From Rhodocyclaceae bacterium (GTDB taxonomy: Bacteria; Pseudomonadota; Gammaproteobacteria; Burkholderiales; Rhodocyclaceae): a DNA stretch of 8,462 nt. This document shows, in pieces, positions 1-6,592 of this stretch. The stretch is taken from assembly GCA_025361105.1 (NCBI GenBank), contig JANYAW010000083.1, forward strand, positions 1-8,462, read 5' to 3'. Every line of letters starts with the position of its first letter. Position 1 is the first letter of the stretch. A model generated the notes under the pieces. That model was not told the DNA's origin and made no database searches. It was given only the letters and a program-made list of their open reading frames with translations. Made by a program: the position numbers and the translations under genes.

Positions 1-128
1 TCGTCTGCTGTGCCGTGGGAAAAATTTATCCGCACTACATCAACGCCAGCCGCGACCAGTTCGGTGAGCCGCTCCTCGGTGTTTGAGGCGGGACCAAGGG
101 TAGCGACAATTTTGGTTGAGCGTTGCAT
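1..128 (-). CDS. pyk: Pyruvate kinase, N-terminal fragment (runs off the left edge)
   Basis: Pyruvate kinase converts phosphoenolpyruvate and ADP to pyruvate and ATP, the last step of glycolysis, in the cytoplasm. Only the first 42 codons are in the window. They read MQRSTKIVATLGPAS and later GVDVVRINFSHG, the canonical start of the family: the TKIVATLGP strand and the RINFSHG segment, whose Arg and Asn belong to the active site. The ATG at 128 is supported by GGAG on the minus strand at 136-139, seven bases upstream. It lies 47 bp downstream of the pgk stop on the same strand, so it is probably co-transcribed with pgk. In autotrophs this gene often follows pgk and is followed by fructose-bisphosphate aldolase; that part is outside the window. 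Identification is secure, but nothing can be said about the C-terminal regulatory domain. Confidence 0.95.
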   Translation of the reverse strand, partial: MQRSTKIVATLGPASNTEERLTELVAAGVDVVRINFSHGTAD

Positions 129-135
129 TGATGAA

Positions 136-139
136 CTCC
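136..139 (-). promoter_or_regulatory. Ribosome binding site of pyk
   Basis: GGAG on the minus strand, seven bases before the ATG at 128. It fixes the pyk start and is a better Shine-Dalgarno sequence than those of pgk, prk or lpxC in this window. It lies just downstream, in the transcribed sense, of repeat copy 1. Confidence 0.7.
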
Positions 140-150
140 GTAAATTATTC

Positions 151-178
151 GCCGGTTGGTGCTGGCAACACGCTGTTA
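151..178 (+). repeat. Interspersed intergenic repeat, copy 1 (pgk-pyk spacer)
   Basis: A 28-bp core reading GCCGGTTGGTGCTGG and ending ACGCTGTTA on the plus strand. It matches copy 4 (8263-8290, minus) at 25 of 28 positions and copy 2 (1373-1400, plus) at 21 of 28. The preceding bases, ATTATTC, resemble GTTGATTC before copy 2 and ATTAGTTA before copy 4, so the unit may be about 35 bp. The last three bases, TTA, are the TAA stop codon of pgk on the minus strand, so the repeat overlaps the gene end. The core can fold as an imperfect stem with loop TTGGTG. Confidence 0.75.
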
Positions 179-1363
179 GTTGGCGCTATTGCAGCGATGT
201 TCCAGCATCTCAATCGCCGGCAATTTCCTGCCTTCAAGAAATTCTAAAAACGCGCCGCCCGCTGTGGAAATGTAGGAAACTTTTTCGTAAATATCGTACT
301 TCTGAATTGCCGCAATCGTATCGCCACCACCGGCCAAGGTGAAGGCCTTGGTCGCGGCAATCGCCTCGGCAATTTTTTTCGTGCCTTCGCCAAACTGATC
401 GAACTCGAATACGCCGACTGGCCCGTTCCAGATGACCGTACCCGCCTTCATGATGATGTCGACGATAGCTTGCGTTGATTGCAATCCGATGTCAAAAATC
501 ATGTCGTCATCGACCACCGCGTTGGCAGGTTTGTGCACGGCCGGTTCCGCTGCATCGAATTTTTTGCCGCACACCACGTCGCCTGCAATCGGAATACTCG
601 CGCCGCGCGCGGCCATTTTTTTCATCAAACTTTGCGCGGTAGAAATCAAATCCGCTTCACATAAGGACTTGCCGACCTTGTTACCCGCAGCCAACAAAAA
701 AGTATTGGCGATGCCACCGCCGACCACCAGTTGATCAACCTTGTCAGCCAGCGCTTCGAGCACGGTAAGTTTGGTCGACACTTTCGAGCCACCGACTATC
801 GCCACCATTGGTCTGGCGGGATTGGCCAGCGCCTTTTGCAGCGCATCCAATTCCTGCGCCACCAACAGTCCCGCGCAAGCTTGCGGAGCAAATTGCGCCA
901 CGCCATAGGTCGATGCCTCGGCACGATGTGCGGTACCGAATGCGTCCATCACAAACAGGTCACACAAGGCGGCATATTTTTTTGCAGTCGCTTCGAGATT
1001 CTTTTTTTCGCCAACATTGAAACGACAATTTTCCAGCAGCACCACTTCGCCTGCCGCAAGCTCGAAGCCACCATCGATCCAATCGCGCAGCAGACGAACC
1101 GGTTGCCCGAGTTGCGCTTCGAGCACAGCGGCGACTGGCGCAAGAGAATTTTCTGCGCTGAACACGCCTTCCTCGGGCCGACCCAAATGCGATGTCACCA
1201 TCACCTTCGCACCGGCCTTCAGACAGTGCAAAATCGTCGGTACGGACGCTGTGATACGTGCATCAGAAGTGACTACGCCATCCTTCACCGGCACATTCAA
1301 ATCGGCGCGGATGAAAACGCGCTTTCCTGCTAAATCAAAATCGCCTAGCGTATTGAATTTCAT
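176..1363 (-). CDS. pgk: Phosphoglycerate kinase
   Basis: This enzyme transfers phosphate between 1,3-bisphosphoglycerate and ATP. In the Calvin cycle it phosphorylates the 3-phosphoglycerate made by Rubisco. The product is 395 residues, the usual bacterial length. Visible motifs, in order, are RADLNVP (R19, D21, N23), R36, HLGRP (H59, R62), MDAFGTAHR, the GGSKVSTKL hinge segment, NGPVGVFE, and the nucleotide-side GGGDT and STAGGA loops. Both lobes are complete. The reading frame stays open 40 codons further upstream, to 1483, but that stretch overlaps the end of gap and has no family similarity. The ATG at 1363 gives the family-typical start MKFNTLGDFDL. There is no good Shine-Dalgarno sequence; the region just upstream is repeat copy 2. 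The gene follows gap by 53 bp on the same strand and is probably part of the prk-tkt-gap-pgk-pyk operon. Confidence 0.97.
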   Translation of the reverse strand: MKFNTLGDFDLAGKRVFIRADLNVPVKDGVVTSDARITASVPTILHCLKAGAKVMVTSHLGRPEEGVFSAENSLAPVAAVLEAQLGQPVRLLRDWIDGGFELAAGEVVLLENCRFNVGEKKNLEATAKKYAALCDLFVMDAFGTAHRAEASTYGVAQFAPQACAGLLVAQELDALQKALANPARPMVAIVGGSKVSTKLTVLEALADKVDQLVVGGGIANTFLLAAGNKVGKSLCEADLISTAQSLMKKMAARGASIPIAGDVVCGKKFDAAEPAVHKPANAVVDDDMIFDIGLQSTQAIVDIIMKAGTVIWNGPVGVFEFDQFGEGTKKIAEAIAATKAFTLAGGGDTIAAIQKYDIYEKVSYISTAGGAFLEFLEGRKLPAIEMLEHRCNSAN

Positions 1364-1372
1364 TGTTGATTC

Positions 1373-1400
1373 GCCAGTTTGTGCTGATGACACGCCGTCA
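1373..1400 (+). repeat. Interspersed intergenic repeat, copy 2 (gap-pgk spacer)
   Basis: A 28-bp core beginning GCCAGTTTGTGCTG and ending GACACGCCGTCA on the plus strand. It matches copy 1 at 21 of 28 positions and copy 4 at 22 of 28, with most differences being transitions. It ends nine bases from the pgk ATG, so it fills the pgk ribosome-binding region. It is the most diverged of the four copies: its loop reads TTTGTG, and the stem is broken by mismatches. It is in direct orientation with copy 1, and the two bracket pgk. Confidence 0.6.
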
Positions 1401-1416
1401 AATTCATTGCAAAAGC

Positions 1417-2415
1417 TTACTTGGAAATCACCCGCGCCATTTCCAACACTTTGCACGAATAGCCCCATTCGTTGTCGTACCAACTGACGATTTTGACGAA
1501 GGTGCTATCGAGTGCGATGCTGGCTTCGGCATCGAATACCGAGGTGCAACTCTCGCCGCGAAAATCGGTGGCGACGACCTTTTCTTCGGTGTAGCCAAGG
1601 ATGCCTTTCATCGCACCTTCTGATGCGGCTTTCATCGCCGCGCAGATTTCTTTGAAGCTGGCTTCCTTGACCAACTCTGCCGTCAAATCCACCACCGAGA
1701 CGTCGGAAGTCGGCACCCGGAAAGACATGCCGGTAAGTTTTTTGTTCAGTGATGGAATCACCACGCCGACAGCTTTGGCCGCGCCCGTTGATGAGGGAAT
1801 AATATTTTCCAGAATGCCACGCCCGCCACGCCAGTCCTTGTTTGAAGGGCCATCGACGGTTTTCTGGGTCGCGGTGGCGGCATGCACCGTGGTCATTAGA
1901 CCGCGCTTGATACCCCAGTTGTCATGCAGCACTTTGGCCACTGGCGCGAGGCAATTGGTGGTGCACGAAGCATTGGAAATAATCGCTTCACCGGCGTAGG
2001 TCAAATGGTTCACACCGAACACAAACATCGGTGTGTCGTCTTTCGATGGTGCTGACATGATGACTTTTTTCGCGCCCGCGGCCAGATGTTTTTCCGCTGT
2101 TTCTTTGGTCAAAAACAAACCAGTCGCTTCAATCACGATATCCGCACCAACTTCGTTCCACTTCAATTCGCTCGGATCTTTCACTGCAGTCAAACGAATG
2201 CGTTTGCCATTCACAATCAGCGTATTTCCATCGACCGAAATATCGCCTTTGAAGCGGCCATGCACCGAATCAAATTTCAGCATGTAGGCCAAATAATCCG
2301 GCTCGAGCAAATCGTTGATGCCAACGACTTCAATGTCAGAAAAATCTTTCACTGCGGCGCGAAAAACCATGCGGCCAATGCGACCGAATCCGTTGATACC
2401 AATCTTGATAGTCAT
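1417..2415 (-). CDS. gap: Type I glyceraldehyde-3-phosphate dehydrogenase, NAD-type
   Basis: It interconverts glyceraldehyde 3-phosphate and 1,3-bisphosphoglycerate with a nicotinamide cofactor. In an autotroph it can serve both the reductive step of the Calvin cycle and glycolysis. The 332-residue product starts MTIKIGINGFGRIGR, the Rossmann-fold motif. It has the catalytic cysteine in SNASCTTNC (C151) and the catalytic histidine in TTVHAATATQ (H178). Near the cofactor it has INDLL (D35, L36) and GPSNKDWRGGRG (P190), which in this family go with NAD rather than NADP preference. The frame could open at a TTG at 2427, but that TTG lies within the Shine-Dalgarno region; the ATG at 2415 has GGAG six bases upstream. 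It lies 26 bp downstream of tkt and 53 bp upstream of pgk, all on one strand. The cofactor call is inferred from sequence signature only. Confidence 0.97.
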   Translation of the reverse strand: MTIKIGINGFGRIGRMVFRAAVKDFSDIEVVGINDLLEPDYLAYMLKFDSVHGRFKGDISVDGNTLIVNGKRIRLTAVKDPSELKWNEVGADIVIEATGLFLTKETAEKHLAAGAKKVIMSAPSKDDTPMFVFGVNHLTYAGEAIISNASCTTNCLAPVAKVLHDNWGIKRGLMTTVHAATATQKTVDGPSNKDWRGGRGILENIIPSSTGAAKAVGVVIPSLNKKLTGMSFRVPTSDVSVVDLTAELVKEASFKEICAAMKAASEGAMKGILGYTEEKVVATDFRGESCTSVFDAEASIALDSTFVKIVSWYDNEWGYSCKVLEMARVISK

Positions 2416-2421
2416 CCGTTT

Positions 2422-2427
2422 CTCCAA
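2422..2427 (-). promoter_or_regulatory. Ribosome binding site of gap
   Basis: TTGGAG on the minus strand, six bases before the ATG at 2415. It decides the start: the alternative TTG at 2427 is part of this same site and would add only MEKR to the protein. Confidence 0.7.
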
Positions 2428-2441
2428 ATAATTTTCAAAAA

Positions 2442-4436
2442 TTAAAGTACAGATTTAACCGTGCTGACCACACTCTCAACCGTGAAGCCGAACTCTTTGA
2501 ACAATGCTCCAGCCGGTGCTGATTCGCCGAAACGATCCAGCCCAACCACTGCGCCTTGCAAGCCAACGTATTTGTACCAGCCGTCGGTCACGCCTGCCTC
2601 CACGGCCACGCGCACAATGCCATCGGGCAAAACCGAGCTGCGATAGGCCGTGCTTTGTGCATCAAAAATATTGGTGCAAGGCATCGACACTACGCGCACG
2701 GCGATGTTTTCTTTGGCCAGTGCGGCTTGGGCTTTGAGAGCCAAATCAACTTCCGAGCCAGTGGCAATAATTACGGCTTGCGCCGCGCCTTTGCTCTCGG
2801 ACAACACGTAACCGCCACGGCGGATTTTTGCCATCGTGGCTGCTGTGCGTTTTACAAAAGTTAAATTTTGACGCGATAGCGCAAGACTGGTCGGGCCGGT
2901 TTTGCGCGCAATGGCGCTGGACCAGGCCACCGCCGTTTCGACCGTATCGCATGGTCGCCACACATGCATGTTGGGAATCATCCGCAGCGTCGCGGTTTGT
3001 TCCACCGGCTGGTGCGTCGGACCGTCTTCGCCGAGGCCGATAGAGTCGTGAGTGAACACAAAAATTGAACGCAACTTCATCAGCGCCGCCATGCGCAGTG
3101 CATTTCTGGCGTATTCCGAAAACATCAGGAATGTGCCGCCATAGGGAATAAATCCGCCGTGTAAGGCAAGGCCATTGATGATCGCCGCCATCCCAAATTC
3201 GCGCACGCCGTAGTGAATGTAATTGCCTTTGCCTTCGCGCGTGACCGGTTTGGAGCCTGACCAGTTGGTTAAATTGGAGCCAGTCAAATCGGCCGAACCA
3301 CCGAGCAATTCGGGCAGTTTGGAGGCAAACGCTTCGATGCTGTTTTGCGAAGCTTTGCGCGTCGCGATGGTGGCTGCTGCGTCATTCATTTGCTTTAACG
3401 CGGCCTCAACTTGCGTGCTCCAATCGGCCGGCAATTCGCCCGCCATGCGGCGCGAGAATTCAAGTGCCAAATCGGGATGCGCAGCCGTATAGCGCGCCAT
3501 CGTTTCGTCCCATTCGGACTCCCACACCGCGCCACGTTTGGTAGCATCCCATGCGGCATACACTTCCGCCGGGATTTCGAACGGCGGATGATGCCAGCCG
3601 ATGTAATCGCGTGCGGCCTGAATTTCTGCATCGCCCAAAGGCGCGCCGTGCACATCGTGGCTGCCTTTTTTATTCGGTGCGCCCAGACCAATCACGGTCT
3701 TGCAGCAAATCAAAGTCGGGCGCACATTGTCTGATTGCGCTTCGCGAATCGCGGCTTCAATGGCATCAGGATGATGTCCATCGACACCACGTAACACTTG
3801 CCAACCGTAGGCCGCAAAACGCTCTGGCGTTTTGTCAGTGAACCAGCCTTCGACGTGACCGTCGATGGAGATGCCGTTGTCATCGTAAAACGCTATCAAC
3901 TTCGACAATCCCCAAGTCCCGGCCAGCGAACAAACCTCGTGCGAGATGCCTTCCATCAGACAGCCGTCGCCAAGGAAAACATAGGTGAAATGATTGACGA
4001 TTTCACACTCGGGGCGATTGAATTCATTGGCGAGTAATTTCTCTGCGAGCGCCATCCCGACAGCGTTCGCCAGACCCTGCCCTAAGGGGCCGGTAGTAGT
4101 TTCCACACCTGCCGTGTAGCCAAATTCTGGGTGGCCTGGAGTCTTGCTGTGGAGTTGCCGAAACGACTTCAGATCATCAATCGAAAGATCGTAGCCAGTG
4201 AGATGCAATAGCGCGTAAATCAACATCGAGCCGTGGCCGTTGGAGAGTATGAAGCGATCTCGATTTGGCCAAAATGGATTTTTCGGGTTGTGCCTCAAAT
4301 GCCGATTCCACAGAACTTCGGCGATTTCCGCCATGCCCATCGGCGCACCTGGATGGCCGGAATTGGCCTTCTGAACGGCATCCATAGCCAGCGCGCGAAT
4401 GGCGTTGGTGACGGGCGTAAAAACGGGCGGTCGCAT
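2442..4436 (-). CDS. tkt: Transketolase
   Basis: This thiamine-diphosphate enzyme moves two-carbon ketol units between sugar phosphates. It regenerates xylulose 5-phosphate and ribose 5-phosphate precursors in the Calvin cycle and serves the non-oxidative pentose phosphate pathway. The 664-residue product is almost the length of E. coli TktA (663). Conserved residues appear two positions later than in that enzyme: H28 in SGHPG, H68 in SNGHGS, H102, H263 in DVHGAP, catalytic E413 in VREFGMA, and H475 in DGPTHQPVEQ. The cofactor-binding motif starts at GDG (156-158) and continues to the DDNGISIDG segment. Pyrimidine-binding and C-terminal domains are complete, with the substrate-binding SRQNL near 521. 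The ATG at 4436 has AAGGG about ten bases upstream. It follows prk by 130 bp and precedes gap by 26 bp, which supports a role in the carbon-fixation cluster. Confidence 0.97.
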   Translation of the reverse strand: MRPPVFTPVTNAIRALAMDAVQKANSGHPGAPMGMAEIAEVLWNRHLRHNPKNPFWPNRDRFILSNGHGSMLIYALLHLTGYDLSIDDLKSFRQLHSKTPGHPEFGYTAGVETTTGPLGQGLANAVGMALAEKLLANEFNRPECEIVNHFTYVFLGDGCLMEGISHEVCSLAGTWGLSKLIAFYDDNGISIDGHVEGWFTDKTPERFAAYGWQVLRGVDGHHPDAIEAAIREAQSDNVRPTLICCKTVIGLGAPNKKGSHDVHGAPLGDAEIQAARDYIGWHHPPFEIPAEVYAAWDATKRGAVWESEWDETMARYTAAHPDLALEFSRRMAGELPADWSTQVEAALKQMNDAAATIATRKASQNSIEAFASKLPELLGGSADLTGSNLTNWSGSKPVTREGKGNYIHYGVREFGMAAIINGLALHGGFIPYGGTFLMFSEYARNALRMAALMKLRSIFVFTHDSIGLGEDGPTHQPVEQTATLRMIPNMHVWRPCDTVETAVAWSSAIARKTGPTSLALSRQNLTFVKRTAATMAKIRRGGYVLSESKGAAQAVIIATGSEVDLALKAQAALAKENIAVRVVSMPCTNIFDAQSTAYRSSVLPDGIVRVAVEAGVTDGWYKYVGLQGAVVGLDRFGESAPAGALFKEFGFTVESVVSTVKSVL

Positions 4437-4566
4437 GTTCGATATTCCCTTGTTGCAGAGTACGCGGCATCGCCGCTACGGGTTGAAAGTTTTGGCTCGA
4501 AGGGAAGGAATTATCAACCAAACGGGGCGCAACTCGCTAGGCATTTTTTGCTAAACATGCAGATAT
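4437..4566. other. prk-tkt spacer with a short hairpin
   Basis: This 130-bp stretch has no supported gene. It contains a perfect 5-bp inverted repeat, GCGGC-ATC-GCCGC, at 4464-4476, which would form a tight stem with a three-base loop about 28 bases upstream of the tkt start. No run of U follows it on the minus strand, so it is not a clear terminator. AAGGG at 4447-4451 (minus) is the likely tkt ribosome binding site. I could not identify a convincing promoter. The spacer is wider than those between the downstream genes and could hold a promoter or processing site. Unlike three other spacers of this cluster, it lacks the interspersed repeat. Confidence 0.4.
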
Positions 4567-5439
4567 TCACGCCTTGCGACGCTCCTCGACCATGCGCAGA
4601 ATCATCGGCGTGAAAATCAATTGCATTGCCAGCTCCATTTTGCCGCCGGGAACCACAATGCTATTGGGTCGCGACATGAAGGAATCGTGAATCATCCGCA
4701 ACAGGTAAGGGAAATCGATGCCGCGTGGCTGGGCAAATCGTATCACTACAAAACTCTCGTCCGCCGTCGGAATATCGCGAGCGACAAACGGGTTCGAGGT
4801 GTCGACGGTCGGCACACGCTGAAAGTTGATGTGCGTTTGAGCGAACTGCGGCGTAATGTAATTCACATAGTCCGGCATCCGTCGCAACACCGTATCGACC
4901 ACCGCTTCAGTCGAATAGCCACGCTGCTGTTTGTCGCGATGTAATTTTTGCGTCCATTCCAAATTGATAATCGGTACTACGCCGACCAACAAATCGGCAT
5001 GCTGCGCGACATTGACCTGGTCAGTCACGACCGCGCCATGTAGGCCTTCGTAAAACAGCAAGTCGGTGTTGGCTTCGAGCGCCGTCCACGGTGTGAAGGT
5101 GCCAGATTCCTGACCATATTTGGCCGCGATTTCATCGCTATGAAGATAGCTACGCACGGTTCCGCTGCCGTTCTTGCCGTATTGACGAAAGAGCGTTTCA
5201 AGCTCGACAAACAAGTTCGCCTCGGGGCCGAAATGACTGAAATATTGATTGCCACGACTCACCGCATCAGCCATTGCAGCTTGCATTTCTTCGCGGTTGT
5301 AGCGATGGAAAGAATCACCTTCGACGACCGCCGCAGTGATTTTTTCGCGGCGAAAAATATGTGCGAAAGTGCGCGTCACAGTCGATGTGCCGGCACCGGA
5401 GGAGCCGGTAATTGCGATGATGGGGTGTTTTGCAGACAT
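4567..5439 (-). CDS. prk: Phosphoribulokinase, class I (proteobacterial type)
   Basis: PRK phosphorylates ribulose 5-phosphate with ATP to give ribulose 1,5-bisphosphate, the CO2 acceptor of Rubisco, and is diagnostic of the Calvin cycle. The 290-residue product matches the class I bacterial family in length. The Walker A loop is GSSGAGTS (12-19). Residues line up number for number with the Rhodobacter sphaeroides enzyme as I recall it: catalytic D42, H45 and R49 in GDSFHRYNR, E131 in YEGLHG, and K165, R168, D169 and R173 in KLHRDKQQR. R31, R234 and R257, linked to allosteric NADH activation in that enzyme, are also present. There is no cysteine, so thiol redox control of the plant type is impossible. 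The ATG at 5439 has no clear Shine-Dalgarno sequence. It is the first gene of the minus-strand carbon run, 85 bp after the M23 peptidase. Some annotations use cbbP or prkB. Confidence 0.97.
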   Translation of the reverse strand: MSAKHPIIAITGSSGAGTSTVTRTFAHIFRREKITAAVVEGDSFHRYNREEMQAAMADAVSRGNQYFSHFGPEANLFVELETLFRQYGKNGSGTVRSYLHSDEIAAKYGQESGTFTPWTALEANTDLLFYEGLHGAVVTDQVNVAQHADLLVGVVPIINLEWTQKLHRDKQQRGYSTEAVVDTVLRRMPDYVNYITPQFAQTHINFQRVPTVDTSNPFVARDIPTADESFVVIRFAQPRGIDFPYLLRMIHDSFMSRPNSIVVPGGKMELAMQLIFTPMILRMVEERRKA

Positions 5440-5455
5440 GGGAGTTTTCGAGATT

Positions 5456-5486
5456 TAACGGCGGCGTGTCACCAGCACCAACTGGT
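5456..5486 (-). repeat. Interspersed intergenic repeat, copy 3 (upstream of prk)
   Basis: On the minus strand it reads CCAGTTGGTGCTGGTGACAC, then GCC and GCCGTTA. It differs from copy 4 at four positions plus a three-base insertion near the TTA end, and from copy 2 at four positions plus the insertion. Its inner part forms the best stem of the family: TCACCAG (5469-5475) pairs perfectly with CTGGTGA (5482-5488) around a six-base loop. It ends 16 bases before the prk start codon. Confidence 0.7.
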
Positions 5487-5493
5487 GAGCAAA

Positions 5494-5508
5494 TCGGGTT
5501 AAACCCGA
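5494..5508. other. Perfect 15-base palindrome after the M23 gene
   Basis: TCGGGTT-A-AACCCGA, with seven-base arms around a single central base, lies 16 bp past the M23 peptidase stop. As RNA from the minus strand it would fold as TCGGG/CCCGA with a five-base loop, followed by only three U residues, so it could be a weak terminator for the M23 gene. It could equally be a dyad for a regulator of prk. It adjoins repeat copy 3. The sequence does not decide between these. Confidence 0.4.
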
Positions 5509-5524
5509 CTACACGAAAAGCTTA

Positions 5525-6559
5525 TCAGCGAAAACGCGTTTTGACTAATTTTGGCGGCTCGGCCTGCGCCATGCGCAGAAACCGCGTGGGGTTTTGCGAC
5601 ACGCCGTTGAGGCGCACTTCAAAATGCAAATGGGGTCCGGTTGAGCGCCCCGTGTTGCCAACCAATGCGATCAATTGCCCGCGTTTGACGAAAGCACCAG
5701 GGCGAACCAACAGCTTGGAAGCATGGGCATAGCGAGTCGAGATGCCGTGACCATGATCGACTTCAACCAGATTGCCGTACTGAGGATGCATCTCTGCGCT
5801 AACCACCACGCCTGCCGCTGCGGCGTGAATCTTTGACCCGACCGCCGCCACGAAATCCACTCCTTCGTGCAGTGCGCGTTCGCCGGTGAAAGGGTCGATC
5901 CGCCAACCATAGCCCGACGCACTCCATTCAGCATCGACCGGCAAGCCGGTTGGCAACATCATTTTGCGAATTTGTTCTTCGAGTAATTGCGATTCGATGA
6001 GTGCCAAAGCATCAGTTTTATTTTCAACTTGACGCGACAAATCATCCAATGCGTTGCGTAAATCAGTAGTCGACAAAGCACTTTGCATCACCAAGGGGCC
6101 ACCGCGACCATCGGTTAGGACACCCGAACTATTACTACGTAGCAAGGCGGCATCGTTGCCTGCACCGCGCGCACCGACTTTATCGGCGCTGTGATCAACT
6201 TTGTCGGCCTTGTTGATTTCGCGAACATTGACCCCGGCAACGCCGGCCAGACGCTCGCCCAAAGTGTCCAAGCGGATTAGCTGCGCCTGCATTTCGCCCA
6301 GCTTGACCGCCATCGCGTTGATGTTCTGGCGCACAAACTCGCTAGAGCGCGAAGTGTCTTCGGCATTGAGCGAACGCACAAAATCTTGCAGAAATGGCAA
6401 ACGAATTTCAGCCGCGTGACGCACCGTGAAATAAGAAAATACCGACGAGAGGCCAATAACAGCGGCAAATAGCAGGCCAGAGGCCAATGCAAAATGCCGC
6501 CAAGTCAGCGTAATCGATTTGGCAGTTGCCATACGATTCGAGACGAGAATAAGATGCAA
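5525..6559 (-). CDS. M23-family metallopeptidase, membrane-anchored
   Basis: Peptidases of the M23 (lysostaphin/LytM) family cut or regulate cutting of peptidoglycan cross-bridges in the envelope. The 344-residue product has a short cytoplasmic start, one membrane segment at about 22-45, an extended region of low conservation with likely coiled-coil stretches (about 50-105 and 160-200), and a C-terminal M23 domain from about 205 to 330. Metal and catalytic residues are all present: H231 and D235 in HEGVD, H279 in YAHAS, and H310/H312 in HLHFE, so it should be active rather than an EnvC-like activator. I chose the TTG at 6559 because AAGGAG lies six bases upstream; the internal ATG at 6532 has no such site. 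It is divergent from dciA by 33 bp. In many betaproteobacteria this gene precedes secA; here prk follows. The substrate and division or elongation role are unknown. Confidence 0.9.
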   Translation of the reverse strand: MHLILVSNRMATAKSITLTWRHFALASGLLFAAVIGLSSVFSYFTVRHAAEIRLPFLQDFVRSLNAEDTSRSSEFVRQNINAMAVKLGEMQAQLIRLDTLGERLAGVAGVNVREINKADKVDHSADKVGARGAGNDAALLRSNSSGVLTDGRGGPLVMQSALSTTDLRNALDDLSRQVENKTDALALIESQLLEEQIRKMMLPTGLPVDAEWSASGYGWRIDPFTGERALHEGVDFVAAVGSKIHAAAAGVVVSAEMHPQYGNLVEVDHGHGISTRYAHASKLLVRPGAFVKRGQLIALVGNTGRSTGPHLHFEVRLNGVSQNPTRFLRMAQAEPPKLVKTRFR

Positions 6560-6565
6560 ACTTAT

Positions 6566-6571
6566 CTCCTT
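6566..6571 (-). promoter_or_regulatory. Ribosome binding site deciding a TTG start for the M23 peptidase
   Basis: AAGGAG on the minus strand, six bases before TTG at 6559-6557. It is the strongest Shine-Dalgarno sequence in the window and makes TTG a better start than the ATG nine codons later. The added residues, MHLILVSNR, resemble the N-terminus I recall for this peptidase group. Confidence 0.65.
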
Positions 6572-6592
6572 CGGTCACTTTGAAGCATCAAC

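Noticed and set aside
141..180. Repeat copies as integron attC sites
   Set aside because: The required core GTTRRRY and its partner are not present in consistent positions, and no integrase or cassette array is seen.
1364..1483. Upstream extension of pgk by 40 codons
   Set aside because: The extra sequence overlaps the end of gap and the repeat and matches nothing in the family; the ATG at 1363 gives the standard N-terminus.
731..1487. Plus-strand open frames of 156 and 200 codons across pgk
   Set aside because: They are antisense to a complete phosphoglycerate kinase, and their translations are rich in Arg, His and Ser without domain features.
4500..4560. GATAAT on the minus strand as a -10 box for a tkt promoter
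   Set aside because: No TTGACA-like hexamer lies 15-19 bases upstream, so the match alone is not enough.
5490..5515. CbbR (LysR-type) binding site upstream of prk
   Set aside because: The dyad is present, but I could not find the TNA-N7/8-TNA pattern in register, so it is left as an unassigned palindrome.
6532..6532. ATG at 6532 as start of the M23 gene
   Set aside because: No Shine-Dalgarno sequence precedes it, whereas the TTG at 6559 has AAGGAG at ideal spacing.
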